From NCBI RefSeq assembly GCF_000313135.1, contig NW_004457598.1, forward strand, positions 22,604-86,603: a stretch of 64,000 nt of DNA. The letters run 5' to 3'. The notes below the pieces were generated by a model that was not told where the DNA came from, made no database searches, and saw nothing but the letters and a program-made list of their open reading frames with translations. This DNA comes from Acanthamoeba castellanii str. Neff. Taxonomy: Eukaryota; Discosea; Longamoebia; Acanthamoebidae. Positions 10,845-21,487 of this stretch are shown piece by piece. The first letter of the stretch is position 1. Each line of letters starts with the position of its first letter. Made by a program: the position numbers and the translations under genes.

Positions 10845-11432
10845 TTACATGACGAGGCACTTCTTCTTATCGGTACCCCGATTCCGCTTGCCGAGGAGAA
10901 CGGCCTTTATGGCCTCGTCGAAGGTGTGCTTGAGGTTGTGCCCGGTGATGGCGCTGCATTCGACGTACGTCACGGCCCGCATCTTGCGTGCGCCCGCCTC
11001 GGCCTGCTCGACCGACACTGGCGATTGGCCGCGTCGCTTGAGCGCTTCCAAGGTGGTGCCGTCCTGCCGAAGGTCCGACTTGGTGCCCACGAGGATGATT
11101 GCCGCCGAAGGGCAGTAGTGACGCAGCTCCGTAAGCCACTTGTCTAAGACGTTGTCGAAGGAAACCGGATCGACGACGGAGAAGCACAGGAGGAAGACGT
11201 CGGTGTTTCCGTACGAGAGCGGGCGCAGCCGGTCGAAGTCCTCCTGGCCGGCCGTGTCCCAGAGCGACAGCTCGAGCGACTCACCATTAGCCGAGAGCTG
11301 GACTACGAAGTTGTCAAAGATCGTCGGCTCGTAGGTCTTTGGCATGCCGTTGGTGGCGTAGCTCAAGAGCAGGCATGTCTTGCCCACAGCTCCGTCACCC
11401 ACCACCACAAGCTTGACCTGTCGCGTCGCCAT
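10845..11432 (-). CDS. Rho/Rac-family small GTPase, single coding exon
   Basis: 195-residue Rho-family GTPase controlling actin and polarity from the membrane. Motifs: GDGAVGKTC (P-loop), effector loop YEPTIFDNF, DTAGQEDFDRL, GTKSDL, ECSAITGHN. A Rho-type insert follows DLRQDGTT. The C-terminus RGTDKKKCLVM is a polybasic CAAX box; Met in the last position favours farnesylation over the geranylgeranylation usual for Rac/Rho. ATG 11432 is the first Met. Sequence just upstream (ending GTGCAG on the minus strand) and a GTACAA donor near 11492 suggest a 5'-untranslated intron. Divergent from the C9orf85-like gene. Confidence 0.9.
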   Translation of the reverse strand: MATRQVKLVVVGDGAVGKTCLLLSYATNGMPKTYEPTIFDNFVVQLSANGESLELSLWDTAGQEDFDRLRPLSYGNTDVFLLCFSVVDPVSFDNVLDKWLTELRHYCPSAAIILVGTKSDLRQDGTTLEALKRRGQSPVSVEQAEAGARKMRAVTYVECSAITGHNLKHTFDEAIKAVLLGKRNRGTDKKKCLVM

Positions 11433-11859
11433 CTGCACTTCTGTTATGTTGTTGTGATGAAATCAGCATACACACACACTCTCCATTTGTACCTTATTAG
11501 CTCTTCAGCGCCCTGGGCTTCGTGCTGGTGAGCTTCGGAGAACCACACCTCTTATCGCATTTCGTGGTCTTCTTCGGCTGAATTGACTTTCTTTTCCTGC
11601 GTTCGGCGAAAGAGAAAATAAAGGAATAAAAAAAGTTGCTAGGGCTCAGCGGGAAGAAGGGCGCAAGCATTTATCTCGACCGTACTATGACGGCTGCTGC
11701 TTCAGCTGCTGCCTTCGTGTAGGCCATCCCTGGGCACCTGGCACGGTGGCCCAGCCATTTTGTGAAACGAAGAAAAAAGGAATAACACCGGCGTAAAAGT
11801 GGTATTTTTCTAAATCGTTTTTATTGATTTAATCTCTCCGGCTTCACAATCAGCACAAG
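11433..11859. promoter_or_regulatory. Divergent promoter region, Rho GTPase / C9orf85-like gene
   Basis: 427 bases between divergent start codons. It probably contains the 5'-untranslated intron of the Rho gene (about 11433-11492). An AT-richer segment around 11590-11640 and 11770-11835 may hold start sites for both genes. No TATA-like element is convincing. Confidence 0.45.
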
Positions 11860-13027
11860 ATGACAACCCGCCGAGGAAATCCCGCCAAAGGCAACATCCC
11901 TTCGTCTCAATTTCTCTTCTCACATCGTCTTGCTCGTGTCATTTTCGCCCCATTCATAACTTTAATCTCAAATCGCGCCCTGCGCTGATATTGAAACGAC
12001 TTAATTTCAAACAATTGCAGGCGCTCCGTGCCATCAGAACAGGGTCGCGTTCAAGCACAACAAAAACAGCAAGAAAACCATCAACATCCTCGCGTACACG
12101 CCCCGCTCAATCGTCTGCCACCAAGATTTCAATTCCTATTTTATTTTATTTTTTGTCATTTATTGATTATTTCTTTTGTTGTTGATATTTATCAGGCTGC
12201 CCAACGAAGGCCTGTGCCCGCGGTGCCACGATATCATTGAGTGGAAGAAGAAGTACCGCAAGTACAAGCCTCTCACCACACCCAAGCGCTGGTACCACTT
12301 CCACTTGTCGCCTGCTCCGCCAAGGAGCGTTGAACAAAAGACCAACCAACTCCCTTTCTCACTATCACTTCTTCTTGTTTGCATCGATGCACAGCACCAA
12401 GTGCCAGGAGAAGACGGTCAAGCGAGCCTACCACACCATATGCGACGGCTGTGCACGCAAAACGAAAGTATGCGCCAAATGCCAGCAGTCCAGAGAGCTC
12501 GTCAAGTTCGTCCTCCATCATCATCACCATCATCACCATCATCACCATCTCTCTGCACATCAACACGGCCGGTTAGGGTTTCGTTCTCACGTTGTGTTGT
12601 GTCGTGTGTGTCGTGTGTCGTGTGTCGTGTGTCGTGTGTCGTGTGTCGTGTGTCGTGTGTCGTGTGTCGTGTGTCGTGCAGTGAATTGAAGGATCCGGGA
12701 CAGGACGAAAGGGAAGAGAGGGAGTACGAGGAAGCGCTGTCGCTCCTCTCCGAACGACAACGACGAGCCTACTTCCGCCGCAAGGAGAAGGGTAAGCTAC
12801 ACATGTGCCTCAGTGTGCACACTTTGGTCTTTCGCCACCGCTCATCGTCATCACCTTCTTCTTCATCATCATCGCTAGGTCAACCGGTGGACGACATTCT
12901 GGAAGCGGCGTCGAAGGCGCTCAAGGAGAACCGCGACGAATTCGACTTTGATATGGGCAGCGACGACGATGACGAAGATGGCGATGACGACGAGGACGAT
13001 GATGACGACGACGATGGCGAGGAGTAA
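11860..13027 (+). CDS. C9orf85/DUF2039-like zinc-ribbon protein with acidic tail
   Basis: Exons: about 11860-11918 (or to 11938; both donors fit), 12021-12093, 12196-12291, 12395-12505, 12682-12791, 12879-13027. Start MTTRRGNPAKG, then HQNRVAFKHNKNSKKTINILA, matches the N-terminus of human C9orf85. The body has GLCPR-C-H-x-IIEWKKKYRKYKPL, then C-T-K-C, YHTICDGCA and VCAKC: paired CxxC motifs of the DUF2039 metal-binding fold. Unlike the human protein it continues into a helical region (ERQRRAYFRRKEKG) and a Glu/Asp tail from about 12955. Function of the family is unknown, possibly nuclear/nucleolar. The intron 12506-12681 contains a His-codon-like CAT repeat and a GTGTC array. Confidence 0.8.
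12598..12680 (+). repeat. Intronic GTGTC/GTGTGTC tandem repeat
   Basis: About 80 bases of tandem GTGTGTC units, in the sense orientation, ending directly at the CAG acceptor of intron 12506-12681 of the C9orf85-like gene. Just upstream, 12512-12550 is a CATCAT trinucleotide run. Confidence 0.85.
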
Positions 13028-13148
13028 GCCTATCGACGTGTACACCAACGCGACATCTCCAAACTTATATTCATTCATTCATTCCATCTTTACACACGTG
13101 CCTGCCTTCATTCACATTCATGCCTTCAGCTTGAGCCATGGCTTTCTT

Positions 13149-13988
13149 TCATGTGGACGACGGGGGCTGCAGGTAGCGGAAGGTGAGGTTGACCCGGCCC
13201 GTCTTGACGCTCTTGTCCTTGGGGATCGAGTGCAGGTACCGCCGCTGGCATCGCTTCCACATCACCAGCAGGCTCCCCCTCTCCAGCTCAATCCCGTACC
13301 GCGTTCTGTCCTCCTCTCCACCTTCAGCTTCATCTTCTACTTCGCCCTTTTCTTTTTCTTTTCCTTCTCCTTCTCCTTCTTCTCTTTCGCCTTTTCTACG
13401 CCGCTGGCTGCGGGTGAAGAGGAAGGTGCGCGGGCAGCCGAGGCTGATCGAGGCGATGGGCGTCGCGGCGTCGGCCTCCTCCTTGTCGGCGTGGAACCCG
13501 ATGCCCTCCTTGCCCGTCGCGTAGTAGTTGCACAGGCACACGTTGAACCGAAGGCGCCCGCCCAGGGCCGCAGCCACCTCGCCGCCGTAGTGGGCGGCGT
13601 CGATGGCCTCGACCGCGGCCTCGGCCCGGGTCTTGATGTCCAGCAGCTCGGGGGTCCAGGCCAGCGGTGTGCGGTCCTCGCTGGTGTAGACCCCGTAGGC
13701 CGGGCCGTATGCGTATTCGACCCCGGCGTCGCCGTAGAGGGCCGTGGCGCGGTTCTCGAAGACCCTCTTCTTCCACGCCAGCGATCCGAGGAGGGCGTCG
13801 TAGGCCGCGTCGGCCTTGGGCACCAGGGAGCGCGTGTAGAACACGTCGGCCAGGTCCAGCTGCAGCTTCACCGCGACACCAGCAGATGTCTCTGTACCAG
13901 GATCAGGCAGGGCCAGCATCACCTCCCGAGGTTTTCCAATCGCCACTCCTTCCTCCTTCTTCTTCTGCAGGGCCTTATCGTCTTCCAT
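13149..13988 (-). CDS. AlkB-family 2-oxoglutarate/Fe(II) dioxygenase (ALKBH2/3-like)
   Basis: 279-residue single-exon protein of the AlkB demethylase family, which removes alkyl damage or methyl marks from nucleic acids. RFNVCLCNYYATGKEGIGFHADKEE carries the substrate/iron HxD motif (GFHAD). SISLGCPRTFLF and a C-terminal RYLHSIPKD...RVNLTFR supply the second iron-binding His and the 2-oxoglutarate-binding Arg pair (RxxxTFR). Between the two halves is an uncommon low-complexity insert rich in Arg, Glu, Gly and Lys (around residues 196-225) that may be a flexible loop. No targeting signal is clear. It could act on DNA or RNA. Confidence 0.82.
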   Translation of the reverse strand: MEDDKALQKKKEEGVAIGKPREVMLALPDPGTETSAGVAVKLQLDLADVFYTRSLVPKADAAYDALLGSLAWKKRVFENRATALYGDAGVEYAYGPAYGVYTSEDRTPLAWTPELLDIKTRAEAAVEAIDAAHYGGEVAAALGGRLRFNVCLCNYYATGKEGIGFHADKEEADAATPIASISLGCPRTFLFTRSQRRRKGEREEGEGEGKEKEKGEVEDEAEGGEEDRTRYGIELERGSLLVMWKRCQRRYLHSIPKDKSVKTGRVNLTFRYLQPPSST

Positions 13989-14114
13989 CTCTTCTTGATG
14001 TCATTGACACTAAAATGGCCCTATCTCAGTCCCTTGTGTTTCCATGTTGAGAAAAAACTTCACCAAACAATAAACAACCCATTTTTTGTGGCTGAACACT
14101 GAGCGCACGTCTTC

Positions 14115-15905
14115 TTAGGTGGGCAGCACGTCGCCGTTGGCGGGGCACTCGATCGGCTCGCCCGGCACCCATACGGTCTGCTTGTCCTGCTCGATGATGT
14201 TGTTCCACAGGCCCACGGCAGCTGCCTGGTGCGCTTTCTCTGTGGTACATCAACAACACCACTGACCAGTTCAGCGTCGTCGAGCGCACCCAGTGACCAC
14301 CCATTACAAGGAGTTCGTTGAGGGCCATTGTACCCGAGAAGTGGAAGCAGTCGGGCGCAAGGTAGGAGGTGTCGGGCTTGCCATCAGAGCCGGTGGGAAT
14401 CTGGGTGTCTTCGAGGAACGGCTGCACCACCACCGCAAAGTCCTCCCTGGCCTTGTACTTGTCCAGGCCCGCCACACGCTTCAGCTCCTCAAAGTAGCCC
14501 CCGTGCGCCTGCACACACCGCCAATTGCCACGCCACANNNNNNNNNNNNNNNNNNNNNNNNNNNNNNNNNNNNNNNNNNNNNNNNNNNNNNNNNNNNNNN
14601 NNNNNNNNNNNNNNNNNNNNNNNNNNNNNNNNNNNNNNNNNNNNNNNNNNNNNNNNNNNNNNNNNNNNNNNNNNNNNNNNNNNNNNNNNNNNNNNNNNNN
14701 NNNNNNNNNNNNNNNNNNNNNNNNNNNNNNNNNNNNNNNNNNNNNNNNNNNNNNNNNNACCGGCCATGACTCGTCAGCGTTAACATCATCATCGTCATCA
14801 TCAACAACGCGTCTCAATAAGAACAACGCACCTTCCAGTCGTTGTCGTAGTCGATGCCCGGAGTGCCCTTGACCCGCTTAATGAAGTTATTCACCTGTGA
14901 CGGAATGTCTGCCCGTGTGTCCAAACAGCCAACTTAGAATGGTCACGGTGTGCGTGTGCGGTGGTGTGTGTGCGGTGGTGTGTGTGCGTGTTGGCCACCG
15001 ACCTTGGATAATGGCGCCGGTGACGGCTAGGTTGAGGTGGGCGCCGGCGCTGTTGATGTCGCCCTTGCCCGTGGAGAGGCCCTTGATGTCGGGATTGTAC
15101 TTGCGCAGGATCGTGCCCAGCGTGAGCACCTTGTCGACCGGGCCGTCCCCACCAACTGCAACGCCACCGCCAGCCCGCACCATTACCGCCATCACCGCCA
15201 TCATCACAAGAAGGTCACCACCCAGTCAGCGGCGTTGCTACGTTGAATCACAACCACCACATTGATGAGAGAGTGAGCGGCGCACTGGCGTAGGAGACGC
15301 CGCGGAAGTCGTTGAAGAGAGTGAAGATCGTCCCCGCCAAGGCGCCGAAACCTGCGGTGAGGCTGGTGTGCAACTACACGTTAGTGGGCCGCGAGCGAGG
15401 AATGATATGGATGTAGGAGAGGCGGGTGGAGCACCTGTCGCCGAGGGCGCCGAGGACCTTGATGTCGGCGGGACGCAGGCGCTTGGCGCTGGTCGGCACC
15501 GGGTCGCTGGGGCCGTACACCTCGCACGGGAACTCCACTGCTGTTTCATTCTGGCCGTCTGCAGCCACAACTCAATTATTATGCCCAAAATATACATTTC
15601 AATCCAAAAACATGTGATTTATATTCACCCATTTGTTATATAATCTAAATAAATAATCCATTAATAAAAAACCTATTTTTAGTACCTTTGTTGGCCGGTG
15701 GGAGGTTGATGAAGGATTCGTCCTGGGCGAGCTTGAAGAGCACGAGGGCGAACTCCTCGGCCTTGTCGTGGGGCATGTGGGGCCACGTCTCGTGCACCTT
15801 CTCCCGCAGGAACCGCAGCTCATCTTCGTACGGCACCTCGGCACCCACCAGCGCTACCAGTACAACCACCGCCGCGAACACGCCCACAGTGCTGTGGCGC
15901 TGCAT
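14115..15905 (-). CDS. Phospholipase B1-like SGNH/GDSL lipase, secreted (interrupted by gap)
   Basis: Secreted SGNH lipase of the PLB1/AdPLB type, hydrolysing acyl chains of phospholipids. Exons (minus): 15905-15686, 15558-15435, 15362-15286, 15155-15003, 14908-14832, [missing exon(s) in gap 14538-14758], 14508-14334, 14239-14115. Start MQRHSTVGVFAAVVVLVALVGA is a signal peptide. RLRPADIKVLGALGD|S holds the catalytic Ser, with the GDS motif split by an intron, followed by LTAGFGA. IGGDGPVDKVLTLGTILRKYNP and the oxyanion Gly block match PLB1. PDTSYLAPDCFHFSEKAH holds the catalytic D-x-x-H. The GxND block should lie in the gap. The C-terminus is ECPANGDVLPT. Confidence 0.85.
14538..14758. other. 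Assembly gap (N run)
   Basis: 221 unknown bases inside the phospholipase B-like gene. They remove the middle exon(s) expected to encode the GxND motif; true length is not knowable from here. Confidence 0.99.
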
Positions 15906-16118
15906 CTTGTCGTTGTTCAACAACGTGTTGACTGAAGAAGATGAAGACGATGACGTGAAGTGTTCGTTCGAGAACGCTTCAAAGCTGGTGTTAACGAACA
16001 AGACCGTGCCGTTTCGTCAAATTGGCTTGATATTGCCAAGAATGCGAAAAATGCGCGTGTGTAGCACAACAGAGTTTGTAAGACACACGACCGTGTGCGA
16101 CACACGAGAGAAGGACCA

Positions 16119-18066
16119 CTACTGGACCTTCTTGGCCTTCTTTGCGGTCTTGGCCTTCTTGATGCTGTCGGCGCTGGGCTTGGGCTTGGCCGATGCTGGT
16201 GCTCGGGCGAGGTAGTCGTCGACGTACTTGCCCAGGATCTCGATGGAGAGACCGGCAAAGACCAGGCCCACGGCGAACCACTTGGTGAGTGAGAGCGCGT
16301 GGCCGAACCACAGCACCGACGCCAAGATCGTGAAGAACTTGCGCGTCGTCGTCGCCACCGTCAGCACCAGCGACCCAAAGTGCTGCGTGTGTGTGTCGTG
16401 TCGTACGTCGTATGTGTGTGTCGTGTTGGTGACATGAGTGAACGAACGAACGAGAGAGAAAGGCGGTAGCAGGTGGGTGTACCTGGAGCGTGTAGTAGAT
16501 GAAGAACTGGCCGAGGCCCGAGCACACGCCGAACAGAAAGATGTACCACACGATCTCGGGGTGCCTGCCGAAGCCGACGTCAGGAGCGAAGACTAGGAAG
16601 AAATAGGACGGGAGGGGAGACGGACCTGATGGTGAAGAGGGTGGCGGGCACGGTCTCGCCGGTGACAAGCACGCCGGCGCCCATGTAGAGCACGGCCCAC
16701 ACGTTGGAGTAGAACATGACGTGCACGAACGTGGGCTTGGGATTATATTTCTGTTGTTCGTTGCGCAAAGTGTGAAGAAGAAGGAGAAGAAGAAGTCAGC
16801 TAAAGGGGAAGGGGGCGATCATGATGCGGGTACCTCGTAGAGTCGCTCCTGGGCGGGTCCGGTGAGACCGTCGAAGGCGAGGGAGGCCAGGAGGAGCGCA
16901 TAGCCCCACATGACGCCCCACGGAGTCACGTCATCCGCGACAGCCCCTCCCTGGCGGTGGTAGCACAAGCTTCGTTAGGACCCGCGAACAAGCGAGCGGA
17001 GGCGGCCAGCGGGCGCGCACCTTGCTCTTGAACATGAACAAGGCGATGCCGGCAGTGATGAGCAGGACGCACATCCACTTGCGCCAGTTGTAGGACCTGC
17101 ACTCGGTGATGATGGCGGTGACGACGATGGTGAGAAGAAACGTAAGCGCTGCGTCGCATCGCAGGAGATGGGTTTGGAGAGTAGAGAGAGAGGGTCACAC
17201 CTTCCGTAGACGAGTGCGCCCATCAGCATGACCGGGATCGGTTTGCAGGACTTGCCCAACACCTGCCAACATCGAATTGTCATGGCATCACCGATCAATG
17301 TGAGCGCCCCGTGTCCTGCCCCCCCCCCCAAGGCGCGACACACGATGCGCGCGGGCACATTCACGTCGGGGTGTCTTGTATAACGCACCTGGGTCGGGTA
17401 GTCCACGAACTGGAGCGAGCTGTTGGAGCAGAGCATGGCCAGCACGTACGTAAGCGAGATCCACGCATACTGGTACAGGTCACATGAAAGAACACAACGT
17501 CAGCACCACCAACACGCGCTCTGTGTGTGCGGTGTGTGTGCGATGTGCGCGTGCGGTGTGTGCGGTGTGTGCGGTGTGTGCGGTTATCATTTGTGTGGTG
17601 GGAATTGTACCTCGGTGAAGGGGACCTTGTCCTTGGGGGCTTGCTTGGTCCAGAGCCGGTTGAATCCCAGCACTGCGGACACGGCGACACAAAGCAGCAG
17701 CGACGAGTGAGGGTGAGCAGAGCTCGATCGCATACGAGCGCAGCCAGCAGTGCAGTGCAGTACCGATGAGAGCAAAGAGGGCGTTGAGGATGCACTGCAG
17801 GCAGACCAGGAAGAACATGAAGTCGAAGCGCTCTCCGTTCGGCCCAAACGGGGTGGTCGTCCTACGCGCCACCAACCGCCGCGGTGTAAGGCGGTGCCAC
17901 CCTCAAGAGCCAAAAAAAAACAAAACAAAAAAACAAAACAAAACAAAAAAAAGTCGAGCAGGCAGCAGAGGGGGAGCATGTACACGCGCTCTTGCACGAT
18001 GCCGTAGAGGAGGTAGAATACGTAGATTCCGCTCACCCCAATCAACATCTCCACCTCCTTCGCCAT
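16119..18066 (-). CDS. SLC35B1-like ER nucleotide(-sugar) transporter
   Basis: Ten exons (minus): 18066-17984, 17861-17764, 17672-17611, 17469-17389, 17262-17201, 17096-17021, 16950-16834, 16750-16626, 16564-16483, 16382-16119; every junction is in phase. A polytopic drug/metabolite-transporter-fold protein. Signature segments shared with SLC35B1: NSSLQFVDYPTQVLGKSC, KPIPVMLMGALVYG, CVLLITAGIALFMFK, LAFDGLTGPAQE, FGVCSGLGQFFIYYTLQ and TTTRKFFTILASVLWFG. The lysine-rich tail ends KKVQ, a dilysine ER-retrieval motif. Animal SLC35B1 is an ER ATP/ADP (earlier UDP-galactose) transporter; ER supply of nucleotide or nucleotide sugar is inferred. Human-like length. Divergent from IST1. Confidence 0.9.
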
Positions 18067-18402
18067 CTTCGCCGGATTGAATTAAATCACACAATAAAAT
18101 TAAATCCTCTTAGTTGCGCAAATCGTGTGGAATGGAGGATGTGGAAGAGGGCGAATCGATTCGAGGTGCCAGGGGCTGAGGCAATCCAATTCCACTCTTC
18201 CAGACAAGGATCGAGATCTCAACAATGTTTGCTTCGTCTTGTTTGCTGGTGCGTTGGCAGCGCCTCATTGGTCGAAGAAAAGGTGTAAGAAAAGGAGAGG
18301 AAATGATATTTCCTGTGCCAGAGAGCTGGAAAAGACGAAAGAGATTGCAGCGACAAGAAGCAGCACGGCTAGATTTGAATCGACATTTGTTCACATCCCA
18401 AC
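18067..18402. promoter_or_regulatory. Divergent promoter region, SLC35B1-like / IST1
   Basis: 336 bases between divergent start codons. No further exon or clear core element is visible; it is moderately A-rich. Confidence 0.45.
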
Positions 18403-20174
18403 ATGGCGGAATGGTTTCAATCGATGGCGGAATGGTTTTGGCCACGTTTCGATCCCAACAAATGGTACGGCGCTGCGCATTCGCTGTTGCATCACCGCCA
18501 CCTGATCGCTTCCCCTTCCTCTGTGCAGCAAGCTCTACCTCAAATCCGCAGTCGTTCGTATGAAGTACGTCTCTCTTTATTTTATTTTTGCATTTTGTCC
18601 TTTTTTAATATCATTTTGTTTTTATTTATTTATCTTTAGATCTATTTCTCTTCTTTACTACCCACGCGCTTGGCACTACACTGCAGCTTGAAGAAGAAGA
18701 AGGGCCAGGAGCAGAACAAGCTGGCGGAGAAGGAGATCAGCGAGCTGGTGAAGCAGGAGAAGGACGAGATGGCCCGACTCCGGGTCGAGCAGCTGGTGCG
18801 CGAGCAGCGGCTGCTCGAGGCCTACGACGTGCTGGAGCTCTTCTGCGAGATCGTCGTCACGCGCCTCCAGCTCATCAACATGTACCCGTGCGTGACTCAC
18901 CTTCCACAGACGCGTGTGTTGTCGTGCGTGTCTTCCGTGCGTGCGGTCGTGTGCGTGTCCTGACCGCTCGTGTTGCGACTGACCACAGAGAGATCCCCGA
19001 TGACTTGGCGGAGGCCGTGCACACGCTGACGTGGGGTACTACTCGATCTGACCTGCGACACCCACTCCTCTTTAAGGTGGCTGCTAGGCGCTCAACTCTT
19101 CGCTCGATTTCCCGTGTGTGTGTCGTGTGTGTCGTGTGTCGTGTGCCGTGTGCCGTGTGCCGTGTGTCGTGTGCGGCGCAGCGTCGCTTCGTGTGGCGAT
19201 CCCCGAGCTCAAGCAGGTGGCCAACCAGTTCAAGCTCAAGTACGGCGAGGAGTTCCTCAAGGCGGCGCTCGACAACACCTCCTGCTATGTCAACGAAGAG
19301 GTGCGCTCACACCCCCGCACTAACTTTGAGGCATCACGCCGGCGGCCATGGATCTCACCGCACACACCGCACACCGCACACGCACAGTTGATGGAAAAGC
19401 TGTCGGTGTGCTGCCCCGAGAAGGACTTTGTCGAGGAGGAGTTTTTCCGCCTCTCGCCCGTGCCCGACAAGACCACGCAGCTCGAGTTCGCTTCGTTCGG
19501 CCAGGACGGGCCATCATCGATGCCACCGATGCCGTCCACCACCGATTGCTGCCCGCCAGCCGGCGGCGCGCCCATGCCCATGCCCATGCTGCCCCAGCAG
19601 CCGCTGCCCCAGCCGCAGCACTTCTCCACGGCGCCGGCGCCGGCGTCGACTTACGGGCCGCCGCCGCAGCCCACGCCGACGGCGATCCCGCCCTACGTGC
19701 CGCCCGACCTGGACTTTGGCGACTGGTCGTCGCCGCTCGGTCCGTCCGCCTTCCCGCACCTACCCAGGCCGGCGCCCTCGCACCAGGCACCACCGGGGAT
19801 GCCTGCCCCTGCTATCGGAGACGTCTTCGGCCACATCGACCCGTCGCTGCAGGTACACACACACACGCCAACCACACGCACACGCACCAACCACCGTACG
19901 ACACGCACACGCACACCGTGCTGTGCGCTAACGCTTTGGGTCGGCCTCAACAGTTCCCGCCCATCCCCACGGACAACCCGGACCCGGCATTCGTTTCACC
20001 CACGCCCCCCACCGCCGGTAAGCACCCGCCACCGTCATCCCCCCCCCCCAAATTCGTTCTCTCAGCCCCCTCGCACTACGATCGTCTCACGCCGCCCTTC
20101 GTTTTTGCGTAGCGGGCGACGAGGAGTTTGACGAGCTGAGCGCTCGCTTCGAGGCCCTCAAGAGAAACCTCTGA
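18403..20174 (+). CDS. IST1: IST1 homologue (ESCRT-III associated) with MIM1 motif
   Basis: Exons: 18403-18464, 18529-18564, 18687-18887, 18989-19035, 19182-19300, 19388-19852, 19954-20017, 20113-20174. IST1 binds ESCRT-III and Vps4 and acts in multivesicular-body sorting, membrane fission and cytokinesis. Core: VVRMNLKKKKGQEQNKLAEK, ARLRVEQLVREQRLLEAYDVLELFCEIV and the Vps60/Did2-like ELKQVANQFKLKYGEEF, all IST1 landmarks. A Pro/Met-rich linker of about 170 residues follows. The C-terminus EEFDELSARFEALKRNL is an MIM1 (Vps4 MIT-interacting) motif. The start has two repeats of MAEWF; a Met further in would be unusual for the family, so the extra N-terminus is notable but plausible. Confidence 0.88.
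19118..19178 (+). repeat. Intronic GTGTC/GTGCC repeat in IST1
   Basis: Tandem GTGTGTC and GTGTGCC units occupy the distal part of IST1 intron 19036-19181, again abutting the acceptor. Confidence 0.75.
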
Positions 20175-20378
20175 GCGCAGGTCTCCCGCAGGCCAACCTC
20201 TCTGTTCATACGCGTGTGATTTTTTTCTCTTTATTTTGTTACTTGTACAGGAAACACATCACCATTCGCTCTGTAGTTACTACTTACACCAAACCCACAT
20301 CCCCGTGGAGACTCTTCACTCGCCCGTGTGCGGCCTGCTGCGCGTGCGTGTGTGCGTGTGCGGCCGCAGGGATCGGGT

Positions 20379-21487
20379 TCAGGCGGAGGCTTCCTTGCGC
20401 TGCTCGGAGGGCGGCTTGTTGACCTCGACCATGTAGCAGGGCTTGCAGAACACGCGACCGGCCACCGAGCAGTAGAGCTTGGGGTCGAGCTTCTTCTTGC
20501 AGTCCACGCACACGAAGCACACCTTGTGGAACACCAGCTTCCCGGCCGGCTGCCGCTCCATCTTGTACACCCTCTTCGCGCAGTTCTGACACCGCTCATC
20601 CGCATTTTCTATCACGACACACCACAACACACGTCAGCCACACCGCACACGACACGACCAACGACACGACACGACACACGCAGAGGAGCGGCGAACCGTT
20701 GGTGGGTGCGAAGCCGGTGGAGCGGGGCGAGGCGGGGGCGGGCGAGCGAGGGGAGAGGACGCGCGGGGAGGCCGGCGGCGGGGCCTCGACCTCCTCCTTG
20801 CACAGGTGGATGATCTCGTTGTCGTGGGTGCGCTCGAAGAGCACGTCGGGGCCGAACGACACGACGCCCCACTTCTTGGCCGTCTTGAGCGTGCCACTGA
20901 GGGCCTCGAACTGGTGCGTCGTCTCCTTGAACAGCGGACCAAACTTGACGTAGATCCTCTGTAGAACACACCGCACACACCGCACACACCGCACACACCG
21001 CACACACCGCACACACCGCACACTCGGGAGGTGAGGGGAATGCAGAGCGAGGAGGGCCAACGGGAAGTGGAACGCACCTTCTGGGGGTCGATGCGGTCGA
21101 CGGTGCCGCGCTCCTTGATGGCCTGCACGAGCTTCTTCACCTCCTTCACCGTCCACTCCTGCGCCGCCGTCGCGCGGCTGATCGTGTCGTGTCGTGTCGT
21201 GTCGTGTCGTGTCGTGTCGTGTCGTGTCGTGTCGTGTCGTGTCGAGGCGGTGAGTGCGAGTGTCGTGGTGCGGGCGAAGAAGGAAAGAGGAGGTCGGCGG
21301 GGGGGGGCGTACTCGGTGCTCTTCTGTTCGAGGGCGTCCTGGTTTTGCTGGACCCGCTGCAGGAACTGCGCACGCGCCTGACCAGAGCTCGGGGAGAGAC
21401 CTGACCAAGGTAGGAAAGTGTGTTCAGAACACGATGGCCCTCCATCACTTCATCGTCACTGACGTTCGCTTCGATCTTTGTTTCCAT
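20379..21487 (-). CDS. Costars-LIM domain protein
   Basis: Exons (minus): 21487-21464 (tentative), 21377-21313, 21177-21078, 20958-20697, 20608-20379. The middle encodes a Costars/ABRACL-type winged-helix domain: EWTVKEVKKLVQAIKERG, YVKFGPLFKETTHQFEALSGTLK (aligns with VKFG.LF.....FEALVGTLKAAK), then HDNEIIHL. Costars regulates actin dynamics in Dictyostelium. A Pro/Ser linker leads to a C-terminal single LIM domain: CQNC...HKVCFVC-x-x-C...C...FCKPC, a zinc-binding protein-interaction module. A short coiled N-terminus (AQFLQRVQQNQDALEQK) precedes. First exon is the weakest: METKIEAN joined by a GTCAGT donor is one of several phase-compatible options. Likely actin-linked. Confidence 0.8.
20961..21022 (+). 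repeat. Intronic CGCACACAC tandem repeat
   Basis: About six copies of a nonamer-like CGCACACAC unit within intron 20959-21077 of the Costars-LIM gene. Confidence 0.75.
21184..21243 (+). repeat. Intronic GTGTC pentamer array
   Basis: About twelve perfect copies of GTGTC (plus strand) inside intron 21178-21312 of the minus-strand Costars-LIM gene, so the transcript carries GACAC repeats. Confidence 0.9.

Noticed and set aside
12512..12560. Poly-His frame (CATCAT)
   Set aside because: Lies inside an intron of the C9orf85-like gene; a trinucleotide repeat, not a coding tract.
14481..14872. Open frames made mostly of X across the gap
   Set aside because: Artifacts of the N run.
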